Assembly (NCBI GenBank): GCA_009784565.1 | Contig: WRBL01000014.1 | Span: 1 to 42,137 of the forward strand | Length of the DNA: 42,137 bases | DNA from: Streptosporangiales bacterium | Lineage (GTDB): Bacteria; Actinomycetota; Actinomycetes; Streptosporangiales; Streptosporangiaceae | Direction of reading: 5' to 3' | Part shown: one piece after another, positions 10,275-18,977 of the stretch | How the letters are laid out: each line of letters starts with the position of its first letter | How positions within the stretch are numbered: position 1 is the first letter of the stretch | The notes under the pieces: model-generated | Seen by the model: the letters and a program-made list of their open reading frames with translations, nothing else | Databases searched by the model: none | What the model was told of the DNA's origin: nothing | Made by a program: the position numbers and the translations under genes

Positions 10275-10321
10275 CGGCGTGGCGGTGTTGTTTCCTTCAG
10301 CGGAACGGCGCCGCCACGCCG
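10275..10321 (+). terminator. Second hairpin downstream of sodN
   Basis: Perfect 11-bp arms CGGCGTGGCGG / CCGCCACGCCG with 25-nt loop. Confidence 0.5.
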
Positions 10322-10496
10322 CTTTCATAGGGGACATAAGCCTCCCACCTGCGCGTTCCCGGTTACCGAACGCTCACAGACGGGGGACCCTGGTAGTAGC
10401 AATCGACAGCTGACGGTAAGTTGCTTTCAGTGGCCGGCACCCGTTGCCGGCCCCCTGTGGCCGGCCCTCGGCCACACGAGAAAGCGACGGAGTGAC

Positions 10497-10949
10497 GTGA
10501 CCGAAGACACAGCCGCAGCCACGGCCGTGCCCGACGAGTCCGCGGGCTCGGTGGCGGAGCGCGAGACCGCCGACTACGTACATGTGCGCATGCCCGCCGA
10601 AGGCGCCTACCTGTCCGTGTTGCGAACCGCGACCGCAGGCCTGGCGGCCCGGCTTGATTTCACCCTCGACGAGATCGAGGACCTGCGCATCGCCATCGAC
10701 GAAGCCTGCGCCATGCTGCTCGCCCAGGCCATCCCCGGTACCGACCTGGAATGTGCCTTCGAGCTAGGCGCCGACGAGGTGACGATTACCGTGTCCGTGG
10801 TCGCCGCCCAGGCCCGTGTCCCCGCCCGGGACACGTTTGCCTGGACCGTGCTGGCCGCCCTGGCCGGGGATGTTGACTCCCGGCTCGGGCCAGACGACCG
10901 GGTCGCCATCGTGATGATCAAGCGCCGCGAAGCATCGGGGTCCGGGTGA
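10497..10949 (+). CDS. RsbW-like ATP-binding anti-sigma regulatory protein (HATPase_c_2), GTG start
   Basis: RLDFTLDEIEDLRIAIDEACAMLL resembles the RsbW N-box; overlaps the start of a SigB/SigF-type sigma gene by 4 nt. Confidence 0.82.
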   Translation: MTEDTAAATAVPDESAGSVAERETADYVHVRMPAEGAYLSVLRTATAGLAARLDFTLDEIEDLRIAIDEACAMLLAQAIPGTDLECAFELGADEVTITVSVVAAQARVPARDTFAWTVLAALAGDVDSRLGPDDRVAIVMIKRREASGSG

Positions 10950-11944
10950 ACAGCGAATACGAGGTCCAGGTGACCGTGCCGGACGATGTCGAGTCCGTCG
11001 GGCCCGAACCGGCGGGCAGCGATGCCGAGGCTCTGGAGACCGAGTCCGTCGAGCCGGACGGCCCGGAGTCCCTTGAGGGCCCGGAGTCCATCGAGGACCT
11101 GGCCGTCGATGACGACGCCCCGGAAGCCGAGGGCGACGGCGAGGCCAGCCCCTCCGGCTCCCGGGCGCCGCGCGGCGATCACTCGACGCCGGACCGGACC
11201 CAGGCCCGCGAACTGTTCGAGCGCCTCGCGGCGCTGCCGCCCGACTCGCCCGAGCGGACCCAGATCCGGTCCACGCTGGTCGAGCTGCACCTGCCGCTCG
11301 TGGAGTACCTGGCCCGGCGGTTCCGCAACCGGGGAGAATGGCTGGACGATCTCACGCAGGTCGCCACCATCGGCCTGATCAAGTCCATCGACCGGTTCGA
11401 CCTGGAGCGCGGCGTGGAGTTCTCCACCTACGCCACGCCGACGATCGTGGGCGAGATCAAGCGCCACTTCCGGGACAAGGGCTGGGCCGTCCGGGTTCCG
11501 CGACGGCTGCAGGAGCTGAAGCTCTCCCTGACCAAGGCGATCGGCGATCTCGCTCAGCGCGAGGGCCGGGCGCCCACGGTGTCGGAACTGGCCCAGCACC
11601 TGCAGATGTCGGAGGAAGAGGTCCTGGAGGGCCTGGAGTCCGCGAACGCGTACTCCACCGTCTCCCTGGACGCACCGGACTCCGGCGACGAGGACGCCCC
11701 GGCGGTCGCCGACTCGCTCGGCATGATCGACGACGCCCTGGAGGGCGTGGAGTACCGGGAATCTCTCAAGCCGCTGCTGGAACGGCTCCCGCCGCGGGAG
11801 AAGAAGATCCTGCTGCTCCGGTTCTTCGGCAACATGACGCAGTCGCAGATCGCGGCTGAGCTCGGCATCTCGCAGATGCACGTGTCCCGGCTGCTCGCCC
11901 GGACACTGGCCCAGCTCCGCGAGGGGCTTACTACCGACGACTGA
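10946..11944 (+). CDS. SigB/SigF/SigG-subfamily RNA polymerase sigma factor with acidic N-terminal extension
   Basis: Regions 2-4: LVEYLARRFRNRGEWLDDLTQVATIGLIKSIDRFDLERGVEFSTYATPTIVGEIKRHFRDKGWAVRVPRRLQEL ... LPPREKKILLLRFFGNMTQSQIAAELGISQMHVSRLL. Confidence 0.95.
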   Translation: MNSEYEVQVTVPDDVESVGPEPAGSDAEALETESVEPDGPESLEGPESIEDLAVDDDAPEAEGDGEASPSGSRAPRGDHSTPDRTQARELFERLAALPPDSPERTQIRSTLVELHLPLVEYLARRFRNRGEWLDDLTQVATIGLIKSIDRFDLERGVEFSTYATPTIVGEIKRHFRDKGWAVRVPRRLQELKLSLTKAIGDLAQREGRAPTVSELAQHLQMSEEEVLEGLESANAYSTVSLDAPDSGDEDAPAVADSLGMIDDALEGVEYRESLKPLLERLPPREKKILLLRFFGNMTQSQIAAELGISQMHVSRLLARTLAQLREGLTTDD

Positions 11945-11959
11945 GCCGGGCCGGCCGGA

Positions 11960-12421
11960 CTAGCGCCCGGCCGGTTTCCCGGACTTGCCCGCGGGCTTCG
12001 CGGGCTTCTCAGCGTCCCCGGGCGCCGGGTCGAGGTTCCGGGCCAGCGCCTTGAGGCTGGCCGGGGCCAGGAAGCCGGCGAGTCCGGCCAGGGCCAGGGC
12101 CAGGGCGAGCGCGCCCCACGGGTACTGATGCGCCCGCAGAAGGACGTAGCCCACCACGCCCACGAGCACCTGGACCATCACCGCGGGCGTCCGCGTCCAC
12201 GGCCGCAGGCCAAGCGCGCCCCGGGCCAGCAGTACCAGGGCCGCGATCACGATCACCTGGATACCGATCAGCGCGGCGGCGTTCGAGGCCGTGCGGCTGC
12301 TGGCCGTCATGAGATCGATCACGTTGTAGACCGTGTACGCGGTCAGCGCCAGAGCCTCGACGGCCAGGGCCGCGGCTCCGGCTACCAGCAGAGGCGGGCG
12401 TCCCTTTATGCCCATACCCAC
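11960..12421 (-). CDS. Small four-TM-like hypothetical membrane protein
   Basis: 153 aa with several hydrophobic helices and Lys/Pro/Gly-rich tail (GDAEKPAKPAGKSGKPAGR); divergent from lipid kinase. Confidence 0.7.
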   Translation of the reverse strand: MGMGIKGRPPLLVAGAAALAVEALALTAYTVYNVIDLMTASSRTASNAAALIGIQVIVIAALVLLARGALGLRPWTRTPAVMVQVLVGVVGYVLLRAHQYPWGALALALALAGLAGFLAPASLKALARNLDPAPGDAEKPAKPAGKSGKPAGR

Positions 12422-12459
12422 AGTTTCGCATCCTTCCGCAGCGCATTACCCTGTGGCTC

Positions 12460-13395
12460 GTGCGCGCGCTGCTCATCATCAACCCTCGCGCGACCTCGAT
12501 ATCGGGGCGCGTAGTCGGCCGGGTGGCCCAGGAACTCGGATCCAGTCTCGAGCTGGACACCACTCAGACACGTTATCGCGGTCACGCTCGCGAACTGGCC
12601 GCGACCGCCGGCGGCTACGATCTCCTGGTGCCCCTCGGCGGCGACGGGACGGTCAACGAGGTCGTGAACGGCCTGATGGAACGGAAGGAATCCAGGCCCG
12701 CGCTGGCGCCTGTCCCCGGCGGCGGCGCCAACGTATTCGCGCGGACTCTCGGGCTGCCCGCGGACCCGGTCGGCGCGGCGCGGCAGATCTCGGCCGCGGT
12801 CCGGGCGGGACTGACCCGCACCATCGGCCTGGGCCTGGCCATGTCCGGCACCGGGGACCGGCACTTCATGTTCAGCGCGGGCCTCGGCGTCGACGCCGAG
12901 GTGGTCGCCGACATGGAACGGATACGGGCCAGCGGCCAGAAGGAGAGCGCACCGCTGTTCGTCTGGACCGGGCTCCGCCGCTACTACACCGGGACCGACC
13001 GCCGGAATCCGGCGCTCACGCTGGAACCGGACGGCTATCCGACGGAGGCCGGGCTGTTCATGGGCATCGTGACCAACAGCGCCCCGTGGACCTATCTCGG
13101 GGACCGCCCGGTCCGGTCCGCGCCCCGCAGCGACCTGCGGTCCGGGCTTGACGTGTTCGCCCTCCGCCATCTGCGCACGCTCAGCACGCTGATGGCCCTC
13201 GGGCAGATGATGCGCACCGACCCGCAGCCGGTTTCCGGAAAAGACCTGGTGACCGCGGTAGGCCTGCCGGGACTGGTATTCCAGGCGAGCCGTCCGGTGG
13301 CTTTCCATATCGACGGCGAATACCTGGGAGAGACCGAGAAGGTTGCTTTCCGGCACCTCCCCGCTGCAATGCGTGTTATTGCGTTACCGATGTGA
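12460..13395 (+). CDS. Diacylglycerol kinase family lipid kinase (YegS/BmrU-like), GTG start
   Basis: ALLIINPRATS, VPLGGDGTVNEVVNGL, PVPGGGANVFARTLGLP motifs. Confidence 0.93.
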   Translation: MRALLIINPRATSISGRVVGRVAQELGSSLELDTTQTRYRGHARELAATAGGYDLLVPLGGDGTVNEVVNGLMERKESRPALAPVPGGGANVFARTLGLPADPVGAARQISAAVRAGLTRTIGLGLAMSGTGDRHFMFSAGLGVDAEVVADMERIRASGQKESAPLFVWTGLRRYYTGTDRRNPALTLEPDGYPTEAGLFMGIVTNSAPWTYLGDRPVRSAPRSDLRSGLDVFALRHLRTLSTLMALGQMMRTDPQPVSGKDLVTAVGLPGLVFQASRPVAFHIDGEYLGETEKVAFRHLPAAMRVIALPM

Positions 13396-13630
13396 TTGAG
13401 ATGACATCCGTGCATGAACAAATGTTTCCCCGTCCCCTTGCGCAGGTCGCCGGGCTGTTGAGAGGCTAGTTGCGGTGCCGGGGGAGAGTGTGCCCGGGCG
13501 TGAAAATGCGCTCGACGGCCGCGGGTACGTCGCTCAACTGAGCGCGTCAGGGACCGCCTGGTTAATCCGGACGCGACCAGATCGGCGCCAAACAAGATTG
13601 GGAACAAAAAGGTACTTCCCGACATATGGC

Positions 13631-13658
13631 ATAGCTCGTGAAATACTTCACAAGCTAT
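13631..13658. promoter_or_regulatory. 28-bp near-perfect palindrome containing CGTGA-N6-TCACA (CRP-type site) upstream of whiB
   Basis: ATAGCTCGTGAA-ATAC-TTCACAAGCTAT: 12-bp arms, single mismatch; centre about 75 bp upstream of the whiB ATG. Confidence 0.7.
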
Positions 13659-13719
13659 CGAGTGGCGCTCGCGACGGACCGCCGTCGGTCGGCCGCGACG
13701 CCGAGAAGGAGTGGACATC

Positions 13720-13974
13720 ATGGACTGGCGCCACGTTGCTGCCTGTCGTGAGGTGGACCCTGAGCTGTTCTTCCCCATCGGGAACAGCGGGCCGGCGCTC
13801 CTCCAGATCGAAGAGGCCAAGCAGGTATGCCGGCGCTGCCCGGTGACCGAGGACTGCCTGCGCTGGGCCATCGACTCTGGCCAGGACGCCGGTGTCTGGG
13901 GCGGAATGAGCGAAGACGAGCGCCGGCTGCTCAAGCGCCGCACCCTGCGCCTGCGAGCCCGCGCCCACGCGTAA
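13720..13974 (+). CDS. WhiB family Fe-S transcriptional regulator (WhiB1/WblE type)
   Basis: MDWRHVAACREVDPELFFPIGNSGPALLQIEEAKQVCRRCPVTEDCLRWAIDSGQDAGVWGGMSEDERRLLKRR; four Cys and GVWGG motif. Confidence 0.96.
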   Translation: MDWRHVAACREVDPELFFPIGNSGPALLQIEEAKQVCRRCPVTEDCLRWAIDSGQDAGVWGGMSEDERRLLKRRTLRLRARAHA

Positions 13975-13982
13975 CCACGACA

Positions 13983-15557
13983 TCAGCTCGGCTCGTAGCG
14001 GACCGGCAGGTCGACGACCGCCACGGTCCCGCCTCCCGCCCGGGGGGTGATGCTCAGACGGCCGCCGAGCTCGGCCACCACGAGTGTCCGGACAATCTGG
14101 AGCCCGAGGCTTGTCGAGGATTCAATGTCGAATCCCTCCGGCAGCCCGGCCCCGCTGTCCGACACGGTAACGGTCAGCTGTTCCGGAGCCCGGGCGGCCA
14201 GAACCTCAATCATTCCGTCGTCTTTATCTTGAGCTTCTTTGGCCGCGCAATTCCCCGCCGGGCCGCCCCCGAAGCCGTGCTCCAGGGCATTCTGAAGCAA
14301 TTCCGTGAGCACCATCGCCAGCGGAGTCGCGACCGACGCCGACAGCATCCCGAACTGACCGGTTATTTTCGGCGTGATCCGCACCTCGGGTGAGGAAACC
14401 TCGCCCGCCATCATCGCCACCCGGTAGGCGATGTCATCGAAGTCCACGATTTCTTCCGGGGCGTGCGACAGGGTTTCATGCACGATGGCGATCGACCCGA
14501 CCCGGCGCACCGCCTCCTCCAGCGCGGCCCGCGCCTCCGGAGCCTGCAGCCGGCGAGCCTGCAGCCGCAGCAGCGCCGCCACCGTCTGCAGGTTGTTCTT
14601 GACCCGGTGGTGGATCTCGCGGATCGTCGCTTCCTTGCTCAGCAGTTCCCGTTCGCGGCGCCGCAGTTCGGTCACGTCCCGGACCATGATCAGGGCGCCG
14701 GTCCGGTTGCCCCCGACGACCAGCGGGATCGCCCGCAGCTGGACGACGGCCCCGTTCCCGTCGATCTCCGTCTCCCCGGGCGCCCGGCCCCGGGCCACCA
14801 GCGTCAGCGACTCGTCCACCGGCTCCCCCGGAGTACTGAGCTGCCGGGTGGCCACCCCGAGCTCGGCCCCCATCAAGTCGGCGGCCAGCCCGAGCCTGCG
14901 GTAGGCCGACTGGGCGTTCGGGCTGGCGTAGGTCACCCGCCCCGTCGCGTCCAGCCGCAGCAGCCCGTCGCCCACCCGGGGCGACCGGACCATCATGGCG
15001 TCATGACCGTGGTAGGGGAACGTTCCCTCCGACACCATCCGGGACAGGTCGTCGGCGCCCTGCAGGTAGGTGAGTTCCAGCCGGCTGGGGGTCCGGGCCG
15101 AGTTCAGGTTCGTGGACCGCTCGATAACGGCGATCGCGTGTCCCTCGCGCGTTACCGGGATCGCCTCGGCCCGGACCGGCACGCCGGTCGTCCAGTCCGG
15201 GTCGCTCTCCCGCCAGATGCGCTGCTCGGTGCGGGCCGTGTCCAGCAGCGGCCGCTCTCCCGGGCTGACCCGCGACCCCACCACGTCCTCGGGGAAGGAC
15301 GTCGGGCCGGTCGTCGGCCGCATCTGGGCCACCGCTACCCATCCGGCGCCGGCCGGTTCCCCCTCCGGGGGCGTGTCGTCCGGCGAAGGCTCCCTTTCCG
15401 GTCCCTGGGCGGGGGAACGCAGCGGAACCCACAGGATGAGGTCGGCGAACGACAGGTCGGCGAGAAGCTGCCAGTCCGACACCAGCGAGTGCAGCCATTC
15501 CAGGTCGGCACCCGTCAGGTTGGTGTAATTCCTGGCCAGGTCTGTGAGCGTCGGCAC
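13983..15557 (-). CDS. pdtaS: Sensor histidine kinase, PdtaS-like (HisKA_2 / HATPase with N-terminal GAF-like and PAS domains)
   Basis: EIHHRVKNNLQTVAALLRLQARR (HisKA_2 phosphoacceptor), LTELLQNALEHGF, VSDSGAGLPEGF, SLGLQIVRTLV; located next to whiB as in mycobacteria. Confidence 0.92.
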   Translation of the reverse strand: MPTLTDLARNYTNLTGADLEWLHSLVSDWQLLADLSFADLILWVPLRSPAQGPEREPSPDDTPPEGEPAGAGWVAVAQMRPTTGPTSFPEDVVGSRVSPGERPLLDTARTEQRIWRESDPDWTTGVPVRAEAIPVTREGHAIAVIERSTNLNSARTPSRLELTYLQGADDLSRMVSEGTFPYHGHDAMMVRSPRVGDGLLRLDATGRVTYASPNAQSAYRRLGLAADLMGAELGVATRQLSTPGEPVDESLTLVARGRAPGETEIDGNGAVVQLRAIPLVVGGNRTGALIMVRDVTELRRRERELLSKEATIREIHHRVKNNLQTVAALLRLQARRLQAPEARAALEEAVRRVGSIAIVHETLSHAPEEIVDFDDIAYRVAMMAGEVSSPEVRITPKITGQFGMLSASVATPLAMVLTELLQNALEHGFGGGPAGNCAAKEAQDKDDGMIEVLAARAPEQLTVTVSDSGAGLPEGFDIESSTSLGLQIVRTLVVAELGGRLSITPRAGGGTVAVVDLPVRYEPS

Positions 15558-15698
15558 TTTCCAATGATGTCATGCGCCGGCGGCCCGGTCGCTGACGGCA
15601 GCCGGCTCGCAGAGAAGATTCACGGAAAATGCGGATAATACGGACCGTAACTGGAGGGTGAATTTCCCTGTCCGGAGGCAACCTGGCATTATTCGGAG

Positions 15699-16976
15699 AT
15701 GCAGGCGTCCACGCATCAGGCCTCCGGCCCCCTCTCCCGGCTCCGCGCCGCGACGGCCGAGCGGGAGAACGCCGGGCTGCGCCGGCACCTGTCTCCCCGG
15801 CGGCCACCGCGGCAGCAGCCCGAACAGCAGCCCCTTGATCTGGCCTCCAATGACTATCTCGGCCTGTCGGGCGACGCCAGGCTGGCGGAGGCGGCGGCCG
15901 AGGCCGCCCGGACCTGGGGCACCGGGTCGACCGGATCCCGGCTGGTGACCGGGTCGACCGCGCTGCATGCCCGGCTCGAGGAGGAACTGGCGGACTTCAG
16001 CGGAGCGGCGCGGGCGCTGGTGTTCTCCTCCGGCTACCTGGCCAACCTGGCCGCCGTGACGTCCCTGGCGTCGGCGCTGAGCGCCGGGCCCGGATCCGGG
16101 AGCGGCCGGCCCTCGGGCGGCGACGGCCTGCTGATCGTGGCGGACGAACGCAACCACGCGTCGCTCGTCGATGCCTGCCGCCTGGCCCGCAAGCCCCGCG
16201 TCCGGCTCCAGGTGGCCCCGCACCTGGACACCGCCGCGATCGACGGCGCCCTCCGCGAGCGGACCGAGCCGGCCGCGATGATCGTCAGCGACGCCGTGTA
16301 CTCGGTCTCCGGGGCCCTGGCCCCGGTGGCGGAACTGCACGCCCTGGCCCGCCGGCACGGGGCACTGCTCGTCCTGGACGAGGCGCACTCGTTCGGCGTG
16401 CTCGGCGAGGGCGGCCGGGGCGTGGCACACGCGGCCGGGATCGCGGGGGAGCCTGACCTCGTGCGGACCATCACCCTGTCGAAGTCGCTGTCCGGGCAGG
16501 GCGGCGCCGTGCTGGGCGCGCCCGAGGTGATCCAGACGGTGACCGATACCGGACGCGGGTTCATTTTCGACACCGGCCTGGCCCCGCCGTCGGCCGGCGC
16601 CGCCCTCGCCGCGCTGGACGTCCTGCGCGGCGAGCCAGGCCGCCCGGCCCGGGCGACCCGCGCCGCCGCCCGCCTGTCGGAACTGGCCGGGGAACTGGGC
16701 CTGAGAACAACAGTTCCGGATGCGGCCGTAACGTCGGTTATCCTGGTCGATCCCCGCAAAACGCTGGCGGCGCAGCAGGCGTGCGCCGACGCCGGGGTGC
16801 GGGTCGGGTGCTTCCGGCCGCCCTCCGTGCCCGCCGGGGAGGCCTGCCTGCGCCTCACCGGCCGGGCGACGCTGACCGAAGAGGATTTCCATTTGGCGTA
16901 TCAGGCACTGGCCGTGGCGGCCGAACACTGCGATCATTGCTCGAATACCGCTCAAGCGGGAAGGAGCGCCCCATGA
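15699..16976 (+). CDS. bioF: 8-amino-7-oxononanoate synthase
   Basis: [62 protein letters not shown] (PLP Lys) motifs. Confidence 0.93.
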   Translation: MQASTHQASGPLSRLRAATAERENAGLRRHLSPRRPPRQQPEQQPLDLASNDYLGLSGDARLAEAAAEAARTWGTGSTGSRLVTGSTALHARLEEELADFSGAARALVFSSGYLANLAAVTSLASALSAGPGSGSGRPSGGDGLLIVADERNHASLVDACRLARKPRVRLQVAPHLDTAAIDGALRERTEPAAMIVSDAVYSVSGALAPVAELHALARRHGALLVLDEAHSFGVLGEGGRGVAHAAGIAGEPDLVRTITLSKSLSGQGGAVLGAPEVIQTVTDTGRGFIFDTGLAPPSAGAALAALDVLRGEPGRPARATRAAARLSELAGELGLRTTVPDAAVTSVILVDPRKTLAAQQACADAGVRVGCFRPPSVPAGEACLRLTGRATLTEEDFHLAYQALAVAAEHCDHCSNTAQAGRSAP

Positions 16977-17815
16977 CCGTGTCTCCGATACCGGCCGACG
17001 ACGGGATCACCGGCAGCGCGACGGCCAGGCACGGGCAGCCGGCGGTGTCCCAGGCACCGGGGGCTGAGACGCAAGGCACCCCGGACACGCCCGCGGAACT
17101 ACTGCGCCTTCCCAAGTACTACCAGGTCAAAAAGCAGCTCCTCGACCTCACCGAGAGCATGTCTCCCGGGAGCCCGGTCCCGCCCGAGCGCGAGCTGGCC
17201 AAGAGCTACGGCACCTCCCGCACCACGGTCCGGCAGGCGCTCGCCGAGCTCGTGGTGGAGGGACGCCTGCTGCGCATGCAGGGCAAGGGAACCTTCGTGG
17301 CCAAGCCCAAGGTCGGCCAGCCGCTTTCGCTGGCCAGCTACACCGAAGGCCTCCGGGAGCACGGGCTGCATCCGCAGACCAAGATCCTGGAGATCGGCTA
17401 CGTGACGGCGGACGAGCACCTCGCGAGCCTGCTCGGCATCCGCCCGGGCGCCCGGACGCTGCGCGTCCACCGGCTCCGCCTCGCCGACGGCGAGCCGATG
17501 TCGATCGACACCTCCCACCTCCCGGCCAAGCGCTTCCCGGGCCTGCGCCGCCAGCTGGAACGCCACTCGTCCCTGTATGAGACGCTGCGGACCTGCTACG
17601 ACGTCCAGCTCACCGAGGCCGAGGAGACCATCGAGACCGTGCTCGCCGACCCGCACGACGCGCGGCTGCTCGGCGTCGACCCCGGGCTTCCGCTCCTGCT
17701 GCTGTCGCGGCACGCGATCGACTCCACCGGCCAGCCGGTGGAGTGGGCCCAGTCCTGGTACCGGGGCGACCGGTACAAGTTCATCACCCGTCTGCGCCGG
17801 ACCGCGCCGGAGTGA
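16973..17815 (+). CDS. GntR/HutC family transcriptional regulator, DasR-like
   Basis: w[72 protein letters not shown] plus UTRA domain ending [23 protein letters not shown]; 4-nt overlaps with bioF and bioD. Confidence 0.94.
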   Translation: MTVSPIPADDGITGSATARHGQPAVSQAPGAETQGTPDTPAELLRLPKYYQVKKQLLDLTESMSPGSPVPPERELAKSYGTSRTTVRQALAELVVEGRLLRMQGKGTFVAKPKVGQPLSLASYTEGLREHGLHPQTKILEIGYVTADEHLASLLGIRPGARTLRVHRLRLADGEPMSIDTSHLPAKRFPGLRRQLERHSSLYETLRTCYDVQLTEAEETIETVLADPHDARLLGVDPGLPLLLLSRHAIDSTGQPVEWAQSWYRGDRYKFITRLRRTAPE

Positions 17816-18528
17816 GCTCGGACAGCGGCCGCGGCATCCTCATCGTCACCGGCACCAGCACCGGGGTCGGCAAGACGGTCGTCACCGCCGCGATCGCCGC
17901 CCTGGCCGCGGCCGCCGGCCGGAGCGTCGCGGTGGTCAAGCCCGCTCAGACCGGCGTGAAGCCCGGCGACCCCGACAGCGACGTGCCGGACCTCGACACC
18001 GTCACCCGGCTGTCCGGCGTCACCGACACGCACGAACTGGCCCGCTACCCGGACCCGCTCTCCCCCGAGGCCGCGGCCCGGATGTCCGGACTCGCCCCGC
18101 TCGCTCTCGATGACGCCGCCCGCTACACCGCCAAGCTCGCCGCCGAACGGGACCTCGTGCTCGTCGAGGGCGCCGGCGGCCTGCTGGTCCGGTACGACCC
18201 CGAGGGCTCCACCCTGGCCGGCCTGGCCGCGAAACTGCGGGCCCCCGTCCTGACCGTGGCGGCCGCGGGCCTGGGCACCCTCAATCACACCGCGCTTACC
18301 CTGGAGGCGCTCCGGGCCCGGTCTCTCGCCAGCGCGGGCGTCGTGATCGGAAGCTGGCCCCGCGAGCCCGGCCTGGCCGAGCGCCTGAACCGGTCCGACC
18401 TGGAGACCGTGGCGGGCGGCCCGCTGGCCGGGATCCTGCCCGAGGGCTCGGGAAGCCTCTCCCGGGCGGAGTTCGCCGTTACCGCGAGAGCGGGCCTGGC
18501 CAGGAAATTCGGAGGGTCCTTCCGGTAG
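17812..18528 (+). CDS. bioD: Dethiobiotin synthase, GTG start
   Basis: [24 protein letters not shown] (P-loop), [23 protein letters not shown] motifs. Confidence 0.94.
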   Translation: MSSDSGRGILIVTGTSTGVGKTVVTAAIAALAAAAGRSVAVVKPAQTGVKPGDPDSDVPDLDTVTRLSGVTDTHELARYPDPLSPEAAARMSGLAPLALDDAARYTAKLAAERDLVLVEGAGGLLVRYDPEGSTLAGLAAKLRAPVLTVAAAGLGTLNHTALTLEALRARSLASAGVVIGSWPREPGLAERLNRSDLETVAGGPLAGILPEGSGSLSRAEFAVTARAGLARKFGGSFR

Positions 18529-18659
18529 CCTCCTGGCAAACGATTGCATAATGGTTACGAGGGATTGTCTATTCCTCCGACGTGGTGCAACATGGTCAAA
18601 CTGCGTGTCTTGGGTCACACCCGCACACATAGCAGCAGATCAACGCCGAGAGGATCCCG

Positions 18660-18977
18660 ATGACAGAGTCGGCCGCAGCAGCAAGCGCGCCCGAGGACCC
18701 CCCGAACAGAACAGGCAAGCACCCGATCGCCGCCCATCCCGTCGCATCGGCGATCATCACCGTTCTGGTGCTGGGAACAATCGTCTGCACGCTCGTGGAA
18801 CCGATCTACGGAAGCGTTTCCCCCAAGGTCGGCAGCTGGCCCTTCTTCTACGTCTACCTGCTGGCCTTCATGCCGGTCGTCGCGATCGCCTTGTGGATCG
18901 CGATGCTCCTGCAGCGCCGTCTGGCCCCCGCCGGCGGCACCACGAGCACCAGCGCGAGCACGGAGGACGGCCAGTGA
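18660..18977 (+). CDS. DUF3311-like small two-TM membrane protein (symporter partner)
   Basis: 105 aa; PKVGSWPFFYVYLLAFMPVVAIALWIAMLLQRRLA; 4-nt overlap with the downstream symporter. Confidence 0.87.
   Translation: MTESAAAASAPEDPPNRTGKHPIAAHPVASAIITVLVLGTIVCTLVEPIYGSVSPKVGSWPFFYVYLLAFMPVVAIALWIAMLLQRRLAPAGGTTSTSASTEDGQ

Noticed and set aside
15558-15698. DasR-type dre site upstream of bioF
   Set aside because: No TGGTCTAGACCA-like match found by eye; only a short TACGG-A-CCGTA palindrome.
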